A stretch of 64,000 nucleotides of DNA from Alcanivorax sp. S6407 (GTDB taxonomy: Bacteria > Pseudomonadota > Gammaproteobacteria > Pseudomonadales > Alcanivoracaceae), in the NCBI RefSeq assembly GCF_023016115.1, contig NZ_JALKBH010000001.1:124001-188000 (forward strand). The letters are read 5' to 3'. The position numbers were made by a program, and so were the translations under genes. Under the pieces are notes generated by a model. It worked only from the letters and a program-made list of their open reading frames with translations, ran no database searches and was not told where the DNA came from. Below are positions 9,501 to 16,663 of this stretch, one piece after another. How positions within the stretch are numbered: position 1 is the first letter of the stretch; every line of letters begins with the position of its first letter.

Positions 9501-11081
9501 ACCTTTGTGGACAACACGGCATCGAAAGGCTCGGCGCTGGACCTGAGCGGCATGGCCGTAAACGCCAATATCATGAACGCCACCTTCCTCAACAATAGCG
9601 GAGGGTTGGGCATTGATCTTGGCGATGCGGATACTGAAACCCGGATGAGCAACACGGCCTATTTCAACAGTGGTGATGCCTGCAGCACGGGTGCAACGTT
9701 GCTACACGAAAGTGCCTACAACGCCTATTCCGGCCTGGCCTGTGTGGCGACCAACGTCAGCACCACCGATCAGGCTTCTACGGGCGCCGCTTCATTACTG
9801 ACAACCTTGAGTGATGCGGAAGGTGAGGGCAGCAGTGATGACTATGTGCCGCCCTATCTGGCCATCAACAATGCCGAAACCGATATGGTGCTGGTGAACA
9901 TGGGCAACGACGATGCCTCGCTGGCCAGTGGCACCACTGCTCCCCTGGCGTGCCGTGCCACGGACCTGCGCGGGGTCGACCGGACTTCCGGCGGAGTCTG
10001 TGATGTGGGCGCCTTCGAATACCAGCAGATCACCGCCGAAGATGACGAAGGCAGTAACCAGAATACCCCTGCCCGCCAGGTGCCGGTGGATATTCTCGAT
10101 AACGATCTGCCCAGCGATGGGGGAGAGTTCGTGCTGCTGGATGACATGAATCCGGGTGTGTTTGCGCTGGGTAACTTTACCTTTGAGCATGCCAGGTGGG
10201 ATTCCAGCCAGGATCCGGAAAAGTACGTGGGCACAGGTCACAACTATCTCCAGGATATTGCTCCGACGGGTGACCCTACGGTGTTCACCCTCGATATGCA
10301 GATCGATTATGATGCAGATCCGCAAACCGCAACGCAGGATGAGCTCTCCATGGACGGCGCGACGCTTCGCTTCGTCTGGCTCTACTACAATGAAGATCGT
10401 GATGGGTACGACCTGAAATGTGGTGACCCGATCCCGCAACACGTGATTGACGATAACCCGAGTCTGTTTGAGGACGGGGATATCGCTGACGAGTGCGTGG
10501 TGTTGTTCACTCCGCCTGAAGCGCCGGAGTTTGATGATCGTATGTGTTCCAGCACCAGCGAGAGTCCGGTGGAAGTGGCTTTCCTCTACACCTTTACCGA
10601 CAGCAATGGTGCTACCTCGGCTCCGGCTACCGTGGTGATGACCCTCAAGGACAAGGCGCCCAAGCTGGAAGGCAAGTCGGTACTCAACCAGGCCGGCAGC
10701 AAGGTGGTGTTCAAGCTGGTGGTGAGTGATCCGGATGAGCCGGATGCGGTGATCGACTGGACCAGTGGCCGCTACGATGTGACCATCGCTTCCGAACCCA
10801 GCTTCGCCAAGCAGAACAGCAATGGCGATGTGCTGGGGACCGGCATCATCATTGATGATGACAACGCCGGCACCGTGACCTATGTGCCGAAGAGCAATTA
10901 CAACACCTTCAAGGATTCTTTCACTCTTAAGGTGGAAGACACCTTGTGTGGCACCACCTCCCAGCAGGTGCGCTACACGGTGAGCTATTTCAACGAAGAA
11001 ACCTCTGCCGGTTCCGGCAGCATGGGCTGGATGATGCTGGGTAGCGTATTGCTGCTATTACGCCGCAGGCTTGCGGCGTAA
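6579..11081 (+). CDS. Double CSLREA / choice-of-anchor Q surface protein, apparent in-frame fusion
   Basis: 1500 residues. Signal peptide 1-23 (cleavage near SSHA/TIYEI). Two similar modules follow. Module 1: CSIREA at about 70, parallel-beta repeat body, CDVGAIEF at about 540, then a C-terminal tail at about 685-710 of Gly-rich start, hydrophobic helix and basic end (AGAQGGWMLLMVAVMGLVRR), the layout of a GlyGly-CTERM-like sorting signal. Immediately after it, GWLALLVLVSSGQAMA reads as a second signal peptide, followed by module 2: CTLREA at about 754, CDVGAFEY at about 1140, and a final GSGSMGWMMLGS plus RRR tail. So the frame looks like two exported proteins joined. An ATG at 8697 (residue 707) could start the second alone. 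Known of the family: extracellular, beta-helical, sorted by rhombosortase-type enzymes; substrate unknown. Confidence 0.85.
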   Translation: MRHPGLWQCLAGCTLLFAASSHATIYEINSTSDPEVTVVAVDSVDESPNPPIWDENTEWQVTTSVADGLCSIREAVYASNYRIPVDGCEAGTGTDTIKLKEDTTYFLTQGNLPVGNGERIVVTSEEVPAPTETDPNATTTEYTITFEPQSSQIAINLQLDAFEEPEDKIRPVISADNNSRVFWIDDGGALSLANVELIDGDASGAGADSSVDNNGGLIRAMGTVIVNSNVRLAGGTADNGGAVYMTEGSGMAFRSGGLFEDNVANQMGSVIATSDTFNGSIIGYDFYMASNQAGGGVDAGVIYLAGGDPGADAIPEDNSVVPPIPAVPAVPAVRVGMELANGTITGNTGGAINVVSENYASVLVNMTVAYNDGVALTMAETVFNDPAEAETTDHILHTVLVGNSGGACAGAALDGTAVNADAAARLLFTITDDGNCPLPEEQTLGTPVTNNPNGAGLDVLLGEGRVPCGDASFAPDLCRPMSAEEIDGTYPGYLPNPLPAAVELDPMAASLFDRGNPENAVTDPCENTDNRGKSRGGPGGRCDVGAIEFLRAQAQPIEIDMISGRSVLGDVAANDLNDTNLDCRRLEPIVDAENSCMGDQTCIDQGVLDRCLTVIEFPERGSAVPVIDANGYPRIRYTPFSAFHGVDQIRYVVDKDAFFGGTDLGQNQDEIANFFAEPASGLKESKSIFDESAGAQGGWMLLMVAVMGLVRRYKAILKGWLALLVLVSSGQAMAVDIEVNSLADNIPPINNDGLCTLREALLNAGAAASTDCTYGGNSTDTILLPAGDIQLQGTLIIEGGGVEIIGKGARDEDPADDDETLTRILGDGSFRLFEVQPPNSSSAYPSVRFQYLTLEEGFVSGNGTDGTGSGAVIISGGSVIFDRVRILNNYAEANGGVAFIRSNAGNEKLLTFNRSFVSNNEAGISGGVMSSTAQVGETFKIAIIDSTFQGNTAAVEGGVLDANVRAGELQIANSTFVDNTASKGSALDLSGMAVNANIMNATFLNNSGGLGIDLGDADTETRMSNTAYFNSGDACSTGATLLHESAYNAYSGLACVATNVSTTDQASTGAASLLTTLSDAEGEGSSDDYVPPYLAINNAETDMVLVNMGNDDASLASGTTAPLACRATDLRGVDRTSGGVCDVGAFEYQQITAEDDEGSNQNTPARQVPVDILDNDLPSDGGEFVLLDDMNPGVFALGNFTFEHARWDSSQDPEKYVGTGHNYLQDIAPTGDPTVFTLDMQIDYDADPQTATQDELSMDGATLRFVWLYYNEDRDGYDLKCGDPIPQHVIDDNPSLFEDGDIADECVVLFTPPEAPEFDDRMCSSTSESPVEVAFLYTFTDSNGATSAPATVVMTLKDKAPKLEGKSVLNQAGSKVVFKLVVSDPDEPDAVIDWTSGRYDVTIASEPSFAKQNSNGDVLGTGIIIDDDNAGTVTYVPKSNYNTFKDSFTLKVEDTLCGTTSQQVRYTVSYFNEETSAGSGSMGWMMLGSVLLLLRRRLAA

Positions 11082-11342
11082 CAGGGTGCGCTTGGCCAGT
11101 TCCCAGACCAAGGCGCCGGCCACCATGCTGATCACCAGTAACAGCAGTTTGGGGATGTCCACCAGGGTCCAGAACAGGATGTCGATGCTGGTGGGCTCCA
11201 GATTCTGAGCCACGATAATGATCAGCAAGATCAATCCGAGAAGCTGTAGTGCGCCGATCGGATGGCTGATCAGCCACTGGCCGGATTTCTTGCTGCCCCG
11301 TGCCAGGGCGGACGATTTCTTTTGGCTGGTTTCCGTTTCCAT
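11058..11342 (-). CDS. LapA-domain (DUF1049) inner-membrane protein
   Basis: 94 residues from ATG 11342, which has GGGAG in front; a second ATG at 11363 would add seven residues. Two transmembrane helices (IGALQLLGLILLIIIVAQN and IPKLLLLVISMVAGALVWEL) flank the short LEPTSIDILFWTL turn that marks LipopolysacchArIde assembly protein A domains. The Lys/Arg-rich N terminus and C terminus should both face the cytoplasm. In Escherichia coli LapA works with LapB in controlling LPS synthesis; no lapB is next to this copy, so that role is not certain. Its 3' end overlaps the CSLREA gene by 24 bases. Confidence 0.85.
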   Translation of the reverse strand: METETSQKKSSALARGSKKSGQWLISHPIGALQLLGLILLIIIVAQNLEPTSIDILFWTLVDIPKLLLLVISMVAGALVWELAKRTLLRRKPAA

Positions 11343-11444
11343 TTCACTCTCCCTCATCGGCATTGCAGCCTTCTCACCTTAGTCTAACTCGTCGTCGTAC
11401 TGCCAGCCCTCTATACTGTGGAAACAAATGAGAGGGAGGTGTGA

Positions 11445-12842
11445 ATGGACATCAGTGCCGGTTGGGATCTTGTGGTGATTGGGAGTGGCCCGGCAGGGGA
11501 GGCGGCAGCCATGCAGGCGGCCAAGAAAGACCTGCGGGTGGCCATTGTCGAAGACCAGAAAGCCATGGGGGGCAACTGCACCCACTGGGGCACCATTCCT
11601 TCCAAGGCACTGCGTCATCAGGTACGGCAGGTGATTCGTACCCAGCGTAACCCTTTATTGCGCGGAATCATCAACCCCAGGGATGTGCGTTGGCAGGATC
11701 TGATTACCCGAACCCAGGAAGTCATCGACTCCCAGGTGCAGGTGCGCACGGATTTCTATATTCGCAATCGCGTGACTATCTTTGCCGGCCGCGGCCGTAT
11801 CGCCAACCCCCATGAAGTGCAGGTGGATGACAGCGAAGGGCGCACCCACTTGCTGGAAACGAAAAACATTCTGATTGCCACTGGTTCGCGTCCCTATCAT
11901 CCGGCCGATGTGGACTTCGATCACCCCCGCGTCTATGACTCTGACACCATCCTGACCATGGACCACACCCCACGCCATATCATCATCTACGGCGCTGGTG
12001 TGATTGGTTCTGAATACGCCTGTATCTTTACCGGCCTTGGCATTCGTGTGGATCTGGTCAACTCCCGTGATCATCTGATGGATTTTCTGGATACGGAAAT
12101 TTCCGATGCACTCAGTTATCACCTGCGCGATCAGGGCTGCACCATCCGTCAGGGAGAAGAGTACAGCAGTGTCGTGGCGGACGATGATGGTGTCACCCTC
12201 GAGCTCAAGTCTGGCAAGAAGCTGCGCGCGGACGCGCTGTTGTGGTGTAACGGTCGCTCCGGCAATACCGGCAACATGGGACTGGAAATGGTCGGGCTGG
12301 AGCCCAATGGCCGGGGCCAGCTTGCCGTCAATGAACGCTACCAGACCGAAGTAGAAAACATCTACGCCGTGGGCGATGTGGTGGGTTGGCCATCACTGGC
12401 CAGCGCCTCCTACGATCAGGGCCGCTTCTGCGCGGCGGCCATTGCCGGTGATGAGATCAAGCAAGTGAAAGATGTGCCCACCGGCATCTACACCATTCCC
12501 GGCATCAGTAGTGTGGGTCAGACTGAACAGGAACTGACCGAAGCGAAAATCCCCTACGAAGTGGGTCAGGCCTTCTTCCGCAACCTGGCCCGGGCGCAGA
12601 TCACCGGTGAGCGGGTCGGGATGCTGAAAATCCTGTTCCACCGCGACACCCTGGCCATCCTCGGCATTCACTGCTTCGGCTACCAGGCCATGGAAATCGT
12701 CCACGTGGGCCAGGCCATCATGCGCCAGCCCGGCGAACACAACACCCTGGAATACTTCATCGACACCACCTTCAATTATCCGACCATGGCGGAGGCGTAT
12801 CGGGTGGCGGCAATTAATGGGATTAATCGGATACAGCGGTGA
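11445..12842 (+). CDS. sthA: Soluble pyridine nucleotide transhydrogenase
   Basis: Transfers hydride between NADPH and NAD+, in the cell mainly draining excess NADPH. 465 residues, FAD/NAD-linked reductase fold: FAD loop [10 protein letters not shown] (13), [15 protein letters not shown] (about 42) where the second redox cysteine of dihydrolipoamide dehydrogenase is replaced (C-T-H-W-G-T), which is the SthA hallmark; NAD loop [10 protein letters not shown] (about 184); [21 protein letters not shown]; dimer interface at the C terminus. ATG 11445 has GGGAGG upstream. Convergent with Smr; the shared 3' gap is a heptad/hairpin element. Confidence 0.97.
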   Translation: MDISAGWDLVVIGSGPAGEAAAMQAAKKDLRVAIVEDQKAMGGNCTHWGTIPSKALRHQVRQVIRTQRNPLLRGIINPRDVRWQDLITRTQEVIDSQVQVRTDFYIRNRVTIFAGRGRIANPHEVQVDDSEGRTHLLETKNILIATGSRPYHPADVDFDHPRVYDSDTILTMDHTPRHIIIYGAGVIGSEYACIFTGLGIRVDLVNSRDHLMDFLDTEISDALSYHLRDQGCTIRQGEEYSSVVADDDGVTLELKSGKKLRADALLWCNGRSGNTGNMGLEMVGLEPNGRGQLAVNERYQTEVENIYAVGDVVGWPSLASASYDQGRFCAAAIAGDEIKQVKDVPTGIYTIPGISSVGQTEQELTEAKIPYEVGQAFFRNLARAQITGERVGMLKILFHRDTLAILGIHCFGYQAMEIVHVGQAIMRQPGEHNTLEYFIDTTFNYPTMAEAYRVAAINGINRIQR

Positions 12843-12847
12843 TTTTA

Positions 12848-12987
12848 GTTAACAGTTAACAGTGAATAGTTAACAGCGACGCGGTCGTTGTTTGTCTTTT
12901 CTGAAACGTATGAGGCCGCGCTCATGGTTTGGGCGCGGCCTCATACGTTTAAGATCAAAACAAGGCGCTTACGCGCACTGTTCATTG
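12848..12987. repeat. GTNAANA heptad element with GAGGCCGCGC hairpin, copy 1 (bidirectional terminator)
   Basis: Left arm 12848-12875 is four in-phase heptads: GTTAACA, GTTAACA, GTGAATA, GTTAACA. A hairpin follows with 18-base perfect arms, 12904-12921 and 12933-12950, core GAGGCCGCGC. A reduced right arm (TGTTCAT, 12979-12985) runs into the stop of the convergent Smr gene. Same design as 26399-26555 and 28125-28282. Position between two convergent genes suggests it ends transcription both ways. Confidence 0.85.
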
Positions 12988-13578
12988 TCGGTTATTTTTG
13001 CCGGCCTCCATAAAAAACTCCCGATTCCGCTGCCTGGCCTGGCTGTTCTTGCGGATCAGGACGTAGGTGGCGCCGGTGCCGCCGCGGTTGGTGGGGGCGG
13101 TGTGGTAGGCGAGGACCAGATCGCTCTCGTGTAGCCAGTGCATCACGTAGCTTTTCAGGAAACCGGGGCGTTCGCTGTGCAGGCCCTTACCGTGGCTGAT
13201 GATCACCGCGCGCAGGCTGTTCTCGTGGGCGCGGGTGAGGAACTGGTGCACCAGATTGCGGGCGTCCATGAGGCGCACGCGATGCAGATCCAGCACGTCT
13301 TGGGCATCGTATTTGCCCAGCCGGAGTTTACGGTACACCCCTTCCTGCACGCCGTTTTTCTTTACGCCTATGATATCGAGGGGACCAATAGGCTCTACCT
13401 GTTCAGGGACGGTCAGCGGGTTGCTGTCGCGCTTGTCATCCACGGCGGCCGCGCGGCGCAATTGCTCGCGAATACTGTCCTTGCGAGGGGGGCGGCCTGT
13501 ATCTGCCCGACCATCCTGTTTGATGGGGGTGACATCCGCCATTTCGCGGCGAAACAGGTCGTCGTCATTGCTGGCCAT
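12982..13578 (-). CDS. Smr-domain protein (SmrA/YdaL type)
   Basis: 198 residues from ATG 13578. The C-terminal half is a Smr domain: LDLHRVRLMDARNLVHQFL, the ISHGKGLHSE strand-turn and the HTAPTNRGGTGATYVLI end. The N-terminal region (DDDLFRREMADVTPIKQD) is the charged leader found in the short SmrA/YdaL group. Smr domains are nicking or RNA-cleaving nucleases; SmrB acts on collided ribosomes in E. coli, while SmrA is less clear. The DLHR and GKG motifs needed for activity are intact. Its last codons lie inside the heptad element. Confidence 0.9.
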   Translation of the reverse strand: MASNDDDLFRREMADVTPIKQDGRADTGRPPRKDSIREQLRRAAAVDDKRDSNPLTVPEQVEPIGPLDIIGVKKNGVQEGVYRKLRLGKYDAQDVLDLHRVRLMDARNLVHQFLTRAHENSLRAVIISHGKGLHSERPGFLKSYVMHWLHESDLVLAYHTAPTNRGGTGATYVLIRKNSQARQRNREFFMEAGKNNRQ

Positions 13579-13679
13579 GGAACTGCTCCACAAAACTACA
13601 TACCGTAACTTTCGTTACTTGCATGGTACCGAAAGCGGGAGGAAACTGGCAGAAGAACCGGCATGAAAGAGGACTCGTT

Positions 13680-14003
13680 ATGGAACGTCGTCGTTTTCGA
13701 AGGCCCCGGTTACGCCTGAACGTGAAGGCCAGCATCGGTAGCCAGCCTATTGGTCATGTTCTTAACCTCACCGATGAAGGTGTCTGCCTGACCGGTCGAG
13801 GAGTTCCCCCCAGCCAGATGCAAGCCCTGCGCCTGGATCTTCCCATACCCTTGTACGGACAGCGTGAAGTGGCAGTGATGGCAACGCCTTGCTGGCATGA
13901 CTACTTGCCCAACGGCCACTGGCGTGGCGGTTTTCATCTCGATGTGGATGACAATGCCGTGTCCATTCTGACCACCCTGGCGGGTCGATACGGCGATAGC
14001 TGA
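13680..14003 (+). CDS. PilZ-domain protein
   Basis: 107 residues from ATG 13680, preceded by GAGG. The N terminus MERRRFRRPRLRL supplies the Arg-rich RxxxR half of the c-di-GMP site and LNLTDEGVCL takes the place of the usual (D/N)xSxxG half, with Thr instead of Ser, so binding may be kept but is not certain. The rest is the short six-strand barrel. Single-domain PilZ proteins act as c-di-GMP receptors for motility or exopolysaccharide. It stands alone, with a terminator-like hairpin at 14030-14060 downstream. Confidence 0.82.
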   Translation: MERRRFRRPRLRLNVKASIGSQPIGHVLNLTDEGVCLTGRGVPPSQMQALRLDLPIPLYGQREVAVMATPCWHDYLPNGHWRGGFHLDVDDNAVSILTTLAGRYGDS

Positions 14004-14029
14004 TCAGCAAAAAGCAAAAACGGGAGAGG

Positions 14030-14060
14030 CTCCGAAAGCCAGTGCCTCAGGCTTTCGGAG
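14030..14060. terminator. Hairpin between convergent PilZ and small ORF
   Basis: Perfect 11-base arms CTCCGAAAGCC (14030-14040) and GGCTTTCGGAG (14050-14060) with a nine-base loop. On the minus strand the stem is followed by a T-rich run (complement of AAAAAGCAAAAA at 14010-14020), so it is best placed as a terminator for the minus-strand gene; it could also end PilZ. Confidence 0.65.
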
Positions 14061-14089
14061 AGGGTGAGAGCTGGTAATGCTTTCAGGGC

Positions 14090-14248
14090 TCAGGAAAAAC
14101 GTGAGTCCCGGTTTTCCCGGTTCTCGTTGTTCTCATCGCCATGATGTCGCTGCCGTTTTGCATCGCGTTTGCGACGATCCCGGTCTGCGCGCTTGTGTTC
14201 TTCTTCCCACTCTTCCGGTTCATAGTCATCAAAGTGTCGACGACCCAT
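14090..14248 (-). CDS. Small, highly charged hypothetical protein
   Basis: A 52-residue frame not listed by length-based callers: MGRRHFDDYEPEEWEEEHKR then an Arg/Asp/Asn-rich tail ending in DSRFS. It starts at ATG 14248 with GGAAAGTGAG upstream. Nearly every residue is charged or polar, no membrane segment, no cysteine. It lies in an otherwise geneless 400-base gap and is followed by a hairpin with a T-rich run. Similar short charged proteins are known in Pseudomonas-like genomes, but no family is recognised with confidence. The opposite-strand frame 14077-14652 is low in plausibility because it runs through the GST gene. Confidence 0.5.
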   Translation of the reverse strand: MGRRHFDDYEPEEWEEEHKRADRDRRKRDAKRQRHHGDENNENRENRDSRFS

Positions 14249-14407
14249 GGTGTTGCTCACTTTCCGCTGTTGATAGAAGGGAGACTGAAAAACGGCTCAA
14301 TACCGTTCAGGCAGCCTCTGAAGCGATATATAGCACTAAAGCGAAAGCGGGAGAAGTGCCCGGAACGGCATTTATTGCCGTTCCTGACAATTGGCTGCTG
14401 ATGGGGC

Positions 14408-15166
14408 TTATCTGGCGTAGGTCTGTTCCAGATAATTCAGGATGGCGGCGGACTCGAACATTTCCACGCCGGTGTTGGGGTCTACCAGGTAAGGTACCGC
14501 CATGCTGCCAGACCGGGTCAGCAGCTCGGCGCGGTTACGCTGGCTGGGGGTGTAGTCTGGCACCAGCTGCTTGCGCAGCGGCGGCAGCACCCAGTCCTGC
14601 CACTGATCACGACCACACTGGCGCAGCAGGTAGGGAATCTGCAGCTCGGTAAGCCGCTCACGGACCAGCCGGGCAAAGGGGCTGGCTTCAAACGAATAGA
14701 GCTCCAGGGGATGCTCTGGCGCCACCGAGTTGTCGCTGTAAATGCCGCGACGGACGCGGGGCAGGGAAGCCGCCACAGAGGCGGCTGTGCGCAGGCTGCG
14801 CACCAGCCAGCGTTTCGGTGCCGGGCGACCGCCGTATTCGCGGTACAGGTATTCGATGATGTCCGCAGATTCGTACAGTTCGGCGCCGGTATTGGGGTCC
14901 ATCAGGTAGGGAAACTGCTGCTTGCCGCCCAGTCTTTCAGCCAGCGGCCGGTAACGGTCGCCGTCCTTGGGGCAGGGCAGAATCAGGGCATCCAGATCCA
15001 GGTCAGTGAGGGCTTCGCGCACCAGCCGGCAATAAGGGCAGCCTTCCATGTCATACAGCTCCAGCGGCTCTTCAGGCTGGCGGGCATGACCGGCGGTACC
15101 AATACCGCGCCCTTGCTGCAGCGCCGATGAGGCCAGTGACTGCAAAACATCCAGAGTGTGTGCCAT
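14408..15166 (-). CDS. Protein with two glutaredoxin-like GST N-terminal domains in tandem
   Basis: 252 residues. Domain 1 (about 35-115) has LELYDMEGCPYCRLVREAL, a CPYC glutaredoxin centre, and the cis-Pro/glutathione stretch QFPYLMDPNTGAELYESADI. Domain 2 (about 150-250) repeats the pattern, LELYSFEASPFARLVRERL and AVPYLVDPNTGVEMFESAAI, but the CxxC has become SPFA, so only the first is redox-active. No helical GST C-terminal domain is present. The family probably acts in glutathione-linked thiol exchange; substrate unknown. It stands alone. The double PYLxDPNTG motif makes an internal duplication plain. Confidence 0.87.
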   Translation of the reverse strand: MAHTLDVLQSLASSALQQGRGIGTAGHARQPEEPLELYDMEGCPYCRLVREALTDLDLDALILPCPKDGDRYRPLAERLGGKQQFPYLMDPNTGAELYESADIIEYLYREYGGRPAPKRWLVRSLRTAASVAASLPRVRRGIYSDNSVAPEHPLELYSFEASPFARLVRERLTELQIPYLLRQCGRDQWQDWVLPPLRKQLVPDYTPSQRNRAELLTRSGSMAVPYLVDPNTGVEMFESAAILNYLEQTYAR

Positions 15167-15424
15167 CAGGGATCTCCTTTTAACAGCCGGTTAAGAATGG
15201 CAGAACCATAACAGCTATCAATGGTTGCGCAATGACTGTACAGACAGCGCGAAAGTGTTTGCCCTTTCCGCTCAACCCCCCTGTTAACTCCTGTCATTGA
15301 GTGAAACTGCCCCGGCAGGCACTCTTACCGTCTTTCCAACGTGGGCAGACTGCCTGTTATTGCACTGCCCTCCATAATCCGTCAGCAAGACGCTGACATC
15401 TGCCTGAGGCAAGAGGAAGGTTCC

Positions 15425-16636
15425 ATGACCGAAGCCTATATCTACGACGCGATTCGTACGCCCCGTGGCCGGGGCAAGAAGGACGGCTCGCTGCATACCG
15501 TGAAGCCGGTTTCCCTGGTAGTTGGCCTGATTGATGAAATCAAGGCGCGCTTCCCGAACATGGACCCGGCGATGATCGACGACGTCGTCATGGGTATCGT
15601 TTCCCCCGTGGGTGACCAGGGTGGTGTTCTGCCCAAGGTTGCCGCTCTGGCCGCTGGCCTGCCGGAAACCGTATCTGGTGTTCAGGTCAACCGTTTCTGT
15701 GCTTCCGGTCTGGAAGCCGTCAACCTGGGCGCCATGAAAATCCGCTCCGGTTTTGAAGATCTGGTTCTGGCCGGTGGTTGTGAAATGATGAGCCGTGTTC
15801 CCATGGGCTCCGACGGTACTCCCTGGGCGCTGGATCCGGAAACCAACTACAACACTGGTTTCATTCCGCAGGGCATCGGTGCTGACCTGATTGCCACCGT
15901 GGAAGGCTTCACCCGTCATGACGTGGACGAGTACGCTGCCAACTCCCAGGCTCGTGCTGCCAACGCCTGGGACCAGGGCTACTTCGCCAAGTCCGTGGTA
16001 CCGGTGAAAGACATGAACGGTCTGGTGGTACTGGATCGTGACGAGCACATCCGCAAGGGCACCACTGCCGAGTCTCTGGGTGGCCTGAACCCGTCCTTCG
16101 CCATGATGGGCGAAATGGGTGGCTTCGATGCTGTGGCGCTGCAGAAGTACCACTGGCTGGAAGAGATCAACCACGTTCATACCCCGGGTAACTCCTCCGG
16201 TATCGTCGACGGCGCCACCCTGATGCTGATGGGTTCCAAGGAAGCCGGTGACAAGATCGGTGCCAAGGCCCGCGGCCGTATCGTCGCTACCGCCGTGAGT
16301 GGTGCAGATCCCACCATCATGCTGACCGGTCCGGCACCGGCTGCCCGCAAGGCGCTGGCCAAAGCTGGCATGACCGTTGACCAGATCGATCTGTGGGAAA
16401 TCAACGAAGCTTTCGCTTCCGTGGCCATGCGCTTCATGAAAGACATGGGCATCAGCTATGACATCACCAACGTGAACGGTGGTGCCATCGCCATGGGGCA
16501 CCCGCTGGGTGCTACCGGTGCCATGATCGTCGGCACCGTGCTCGACGAACTGGAGCGTCGCGACCAGAAATTCGGCCTCTGTACCCTGTGTGTAGGTGCA
16601 GGTATGGGTATCGCTACCATTGTTGAGCGCCTGTAA
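15425..16636 (+). CDS. Acetyl-CoA C-acyltransferase (thiolase), FadI-like
   Basis: Last step of beta-oxidation, thiolytic release of acetyl-CoA from 3-ketoacyl-CoA. 403 residues from ATG 15425 with AAGAGGAAGG upstream. Catalytic Cys in [11 protein letters not shown] (about 91), Asn-Glu in [10 protein letters not shown] (about 347), His in [15 protein letters not shown] (about 360), second Cys in LCVGAGMG. It is followed after 27 bases by the multifunctional enzyme, the thiolase-first order of fadIJ rather than fadBA. The high share of preferred codons suggests strong expression. Which chain lengths it handles cannot be read from sequence. Confidence 0.93.
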   Translation: MTEAYIYDAIRTPRGRGKKDGSLHTVKPVSLVVGLIDEIKARFPNMDPAMIDDVVMGIVSPVGDQGGVLPKVAALAAGLPETVSGVQVNRFCASGLEAVNLGAMKIRSGFEDLVLAGGCEMMSRVPMGSDGTPWALDPETNYNTGFIPQGIGADLIATVEGFTRHDVDEYAANSQARAANAWDQGYFAKSVVPVKDMNGLVVLDRDEHIRKGTTAESLGGLNPSFAMMGEMGGFDAVALQKYHWLEEINHVHTPGNSSGIVDGATLMLMGSKEAGDKIGAKARGRIVATAVSGADPTIMLTGPAPAARKALAKAGMTVDQIDLWEINEAFASVAMRFMKDMGISYDITNVNGGAIAMGHPLGATGAMIVGTVLDELERRDQKFGLCTLCVGAGMGIATIVERL

Positions 16637-16663
16637 GCGGCCACCGGAATTGGAGATATTGAA

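Noticed and set aside
14077..14652. 191-codon plus-strand frame
   Set aside because: Overlaps the GST-like gene and a small minus-strand ORF; low-complexity Arg/Pro/Cys content.
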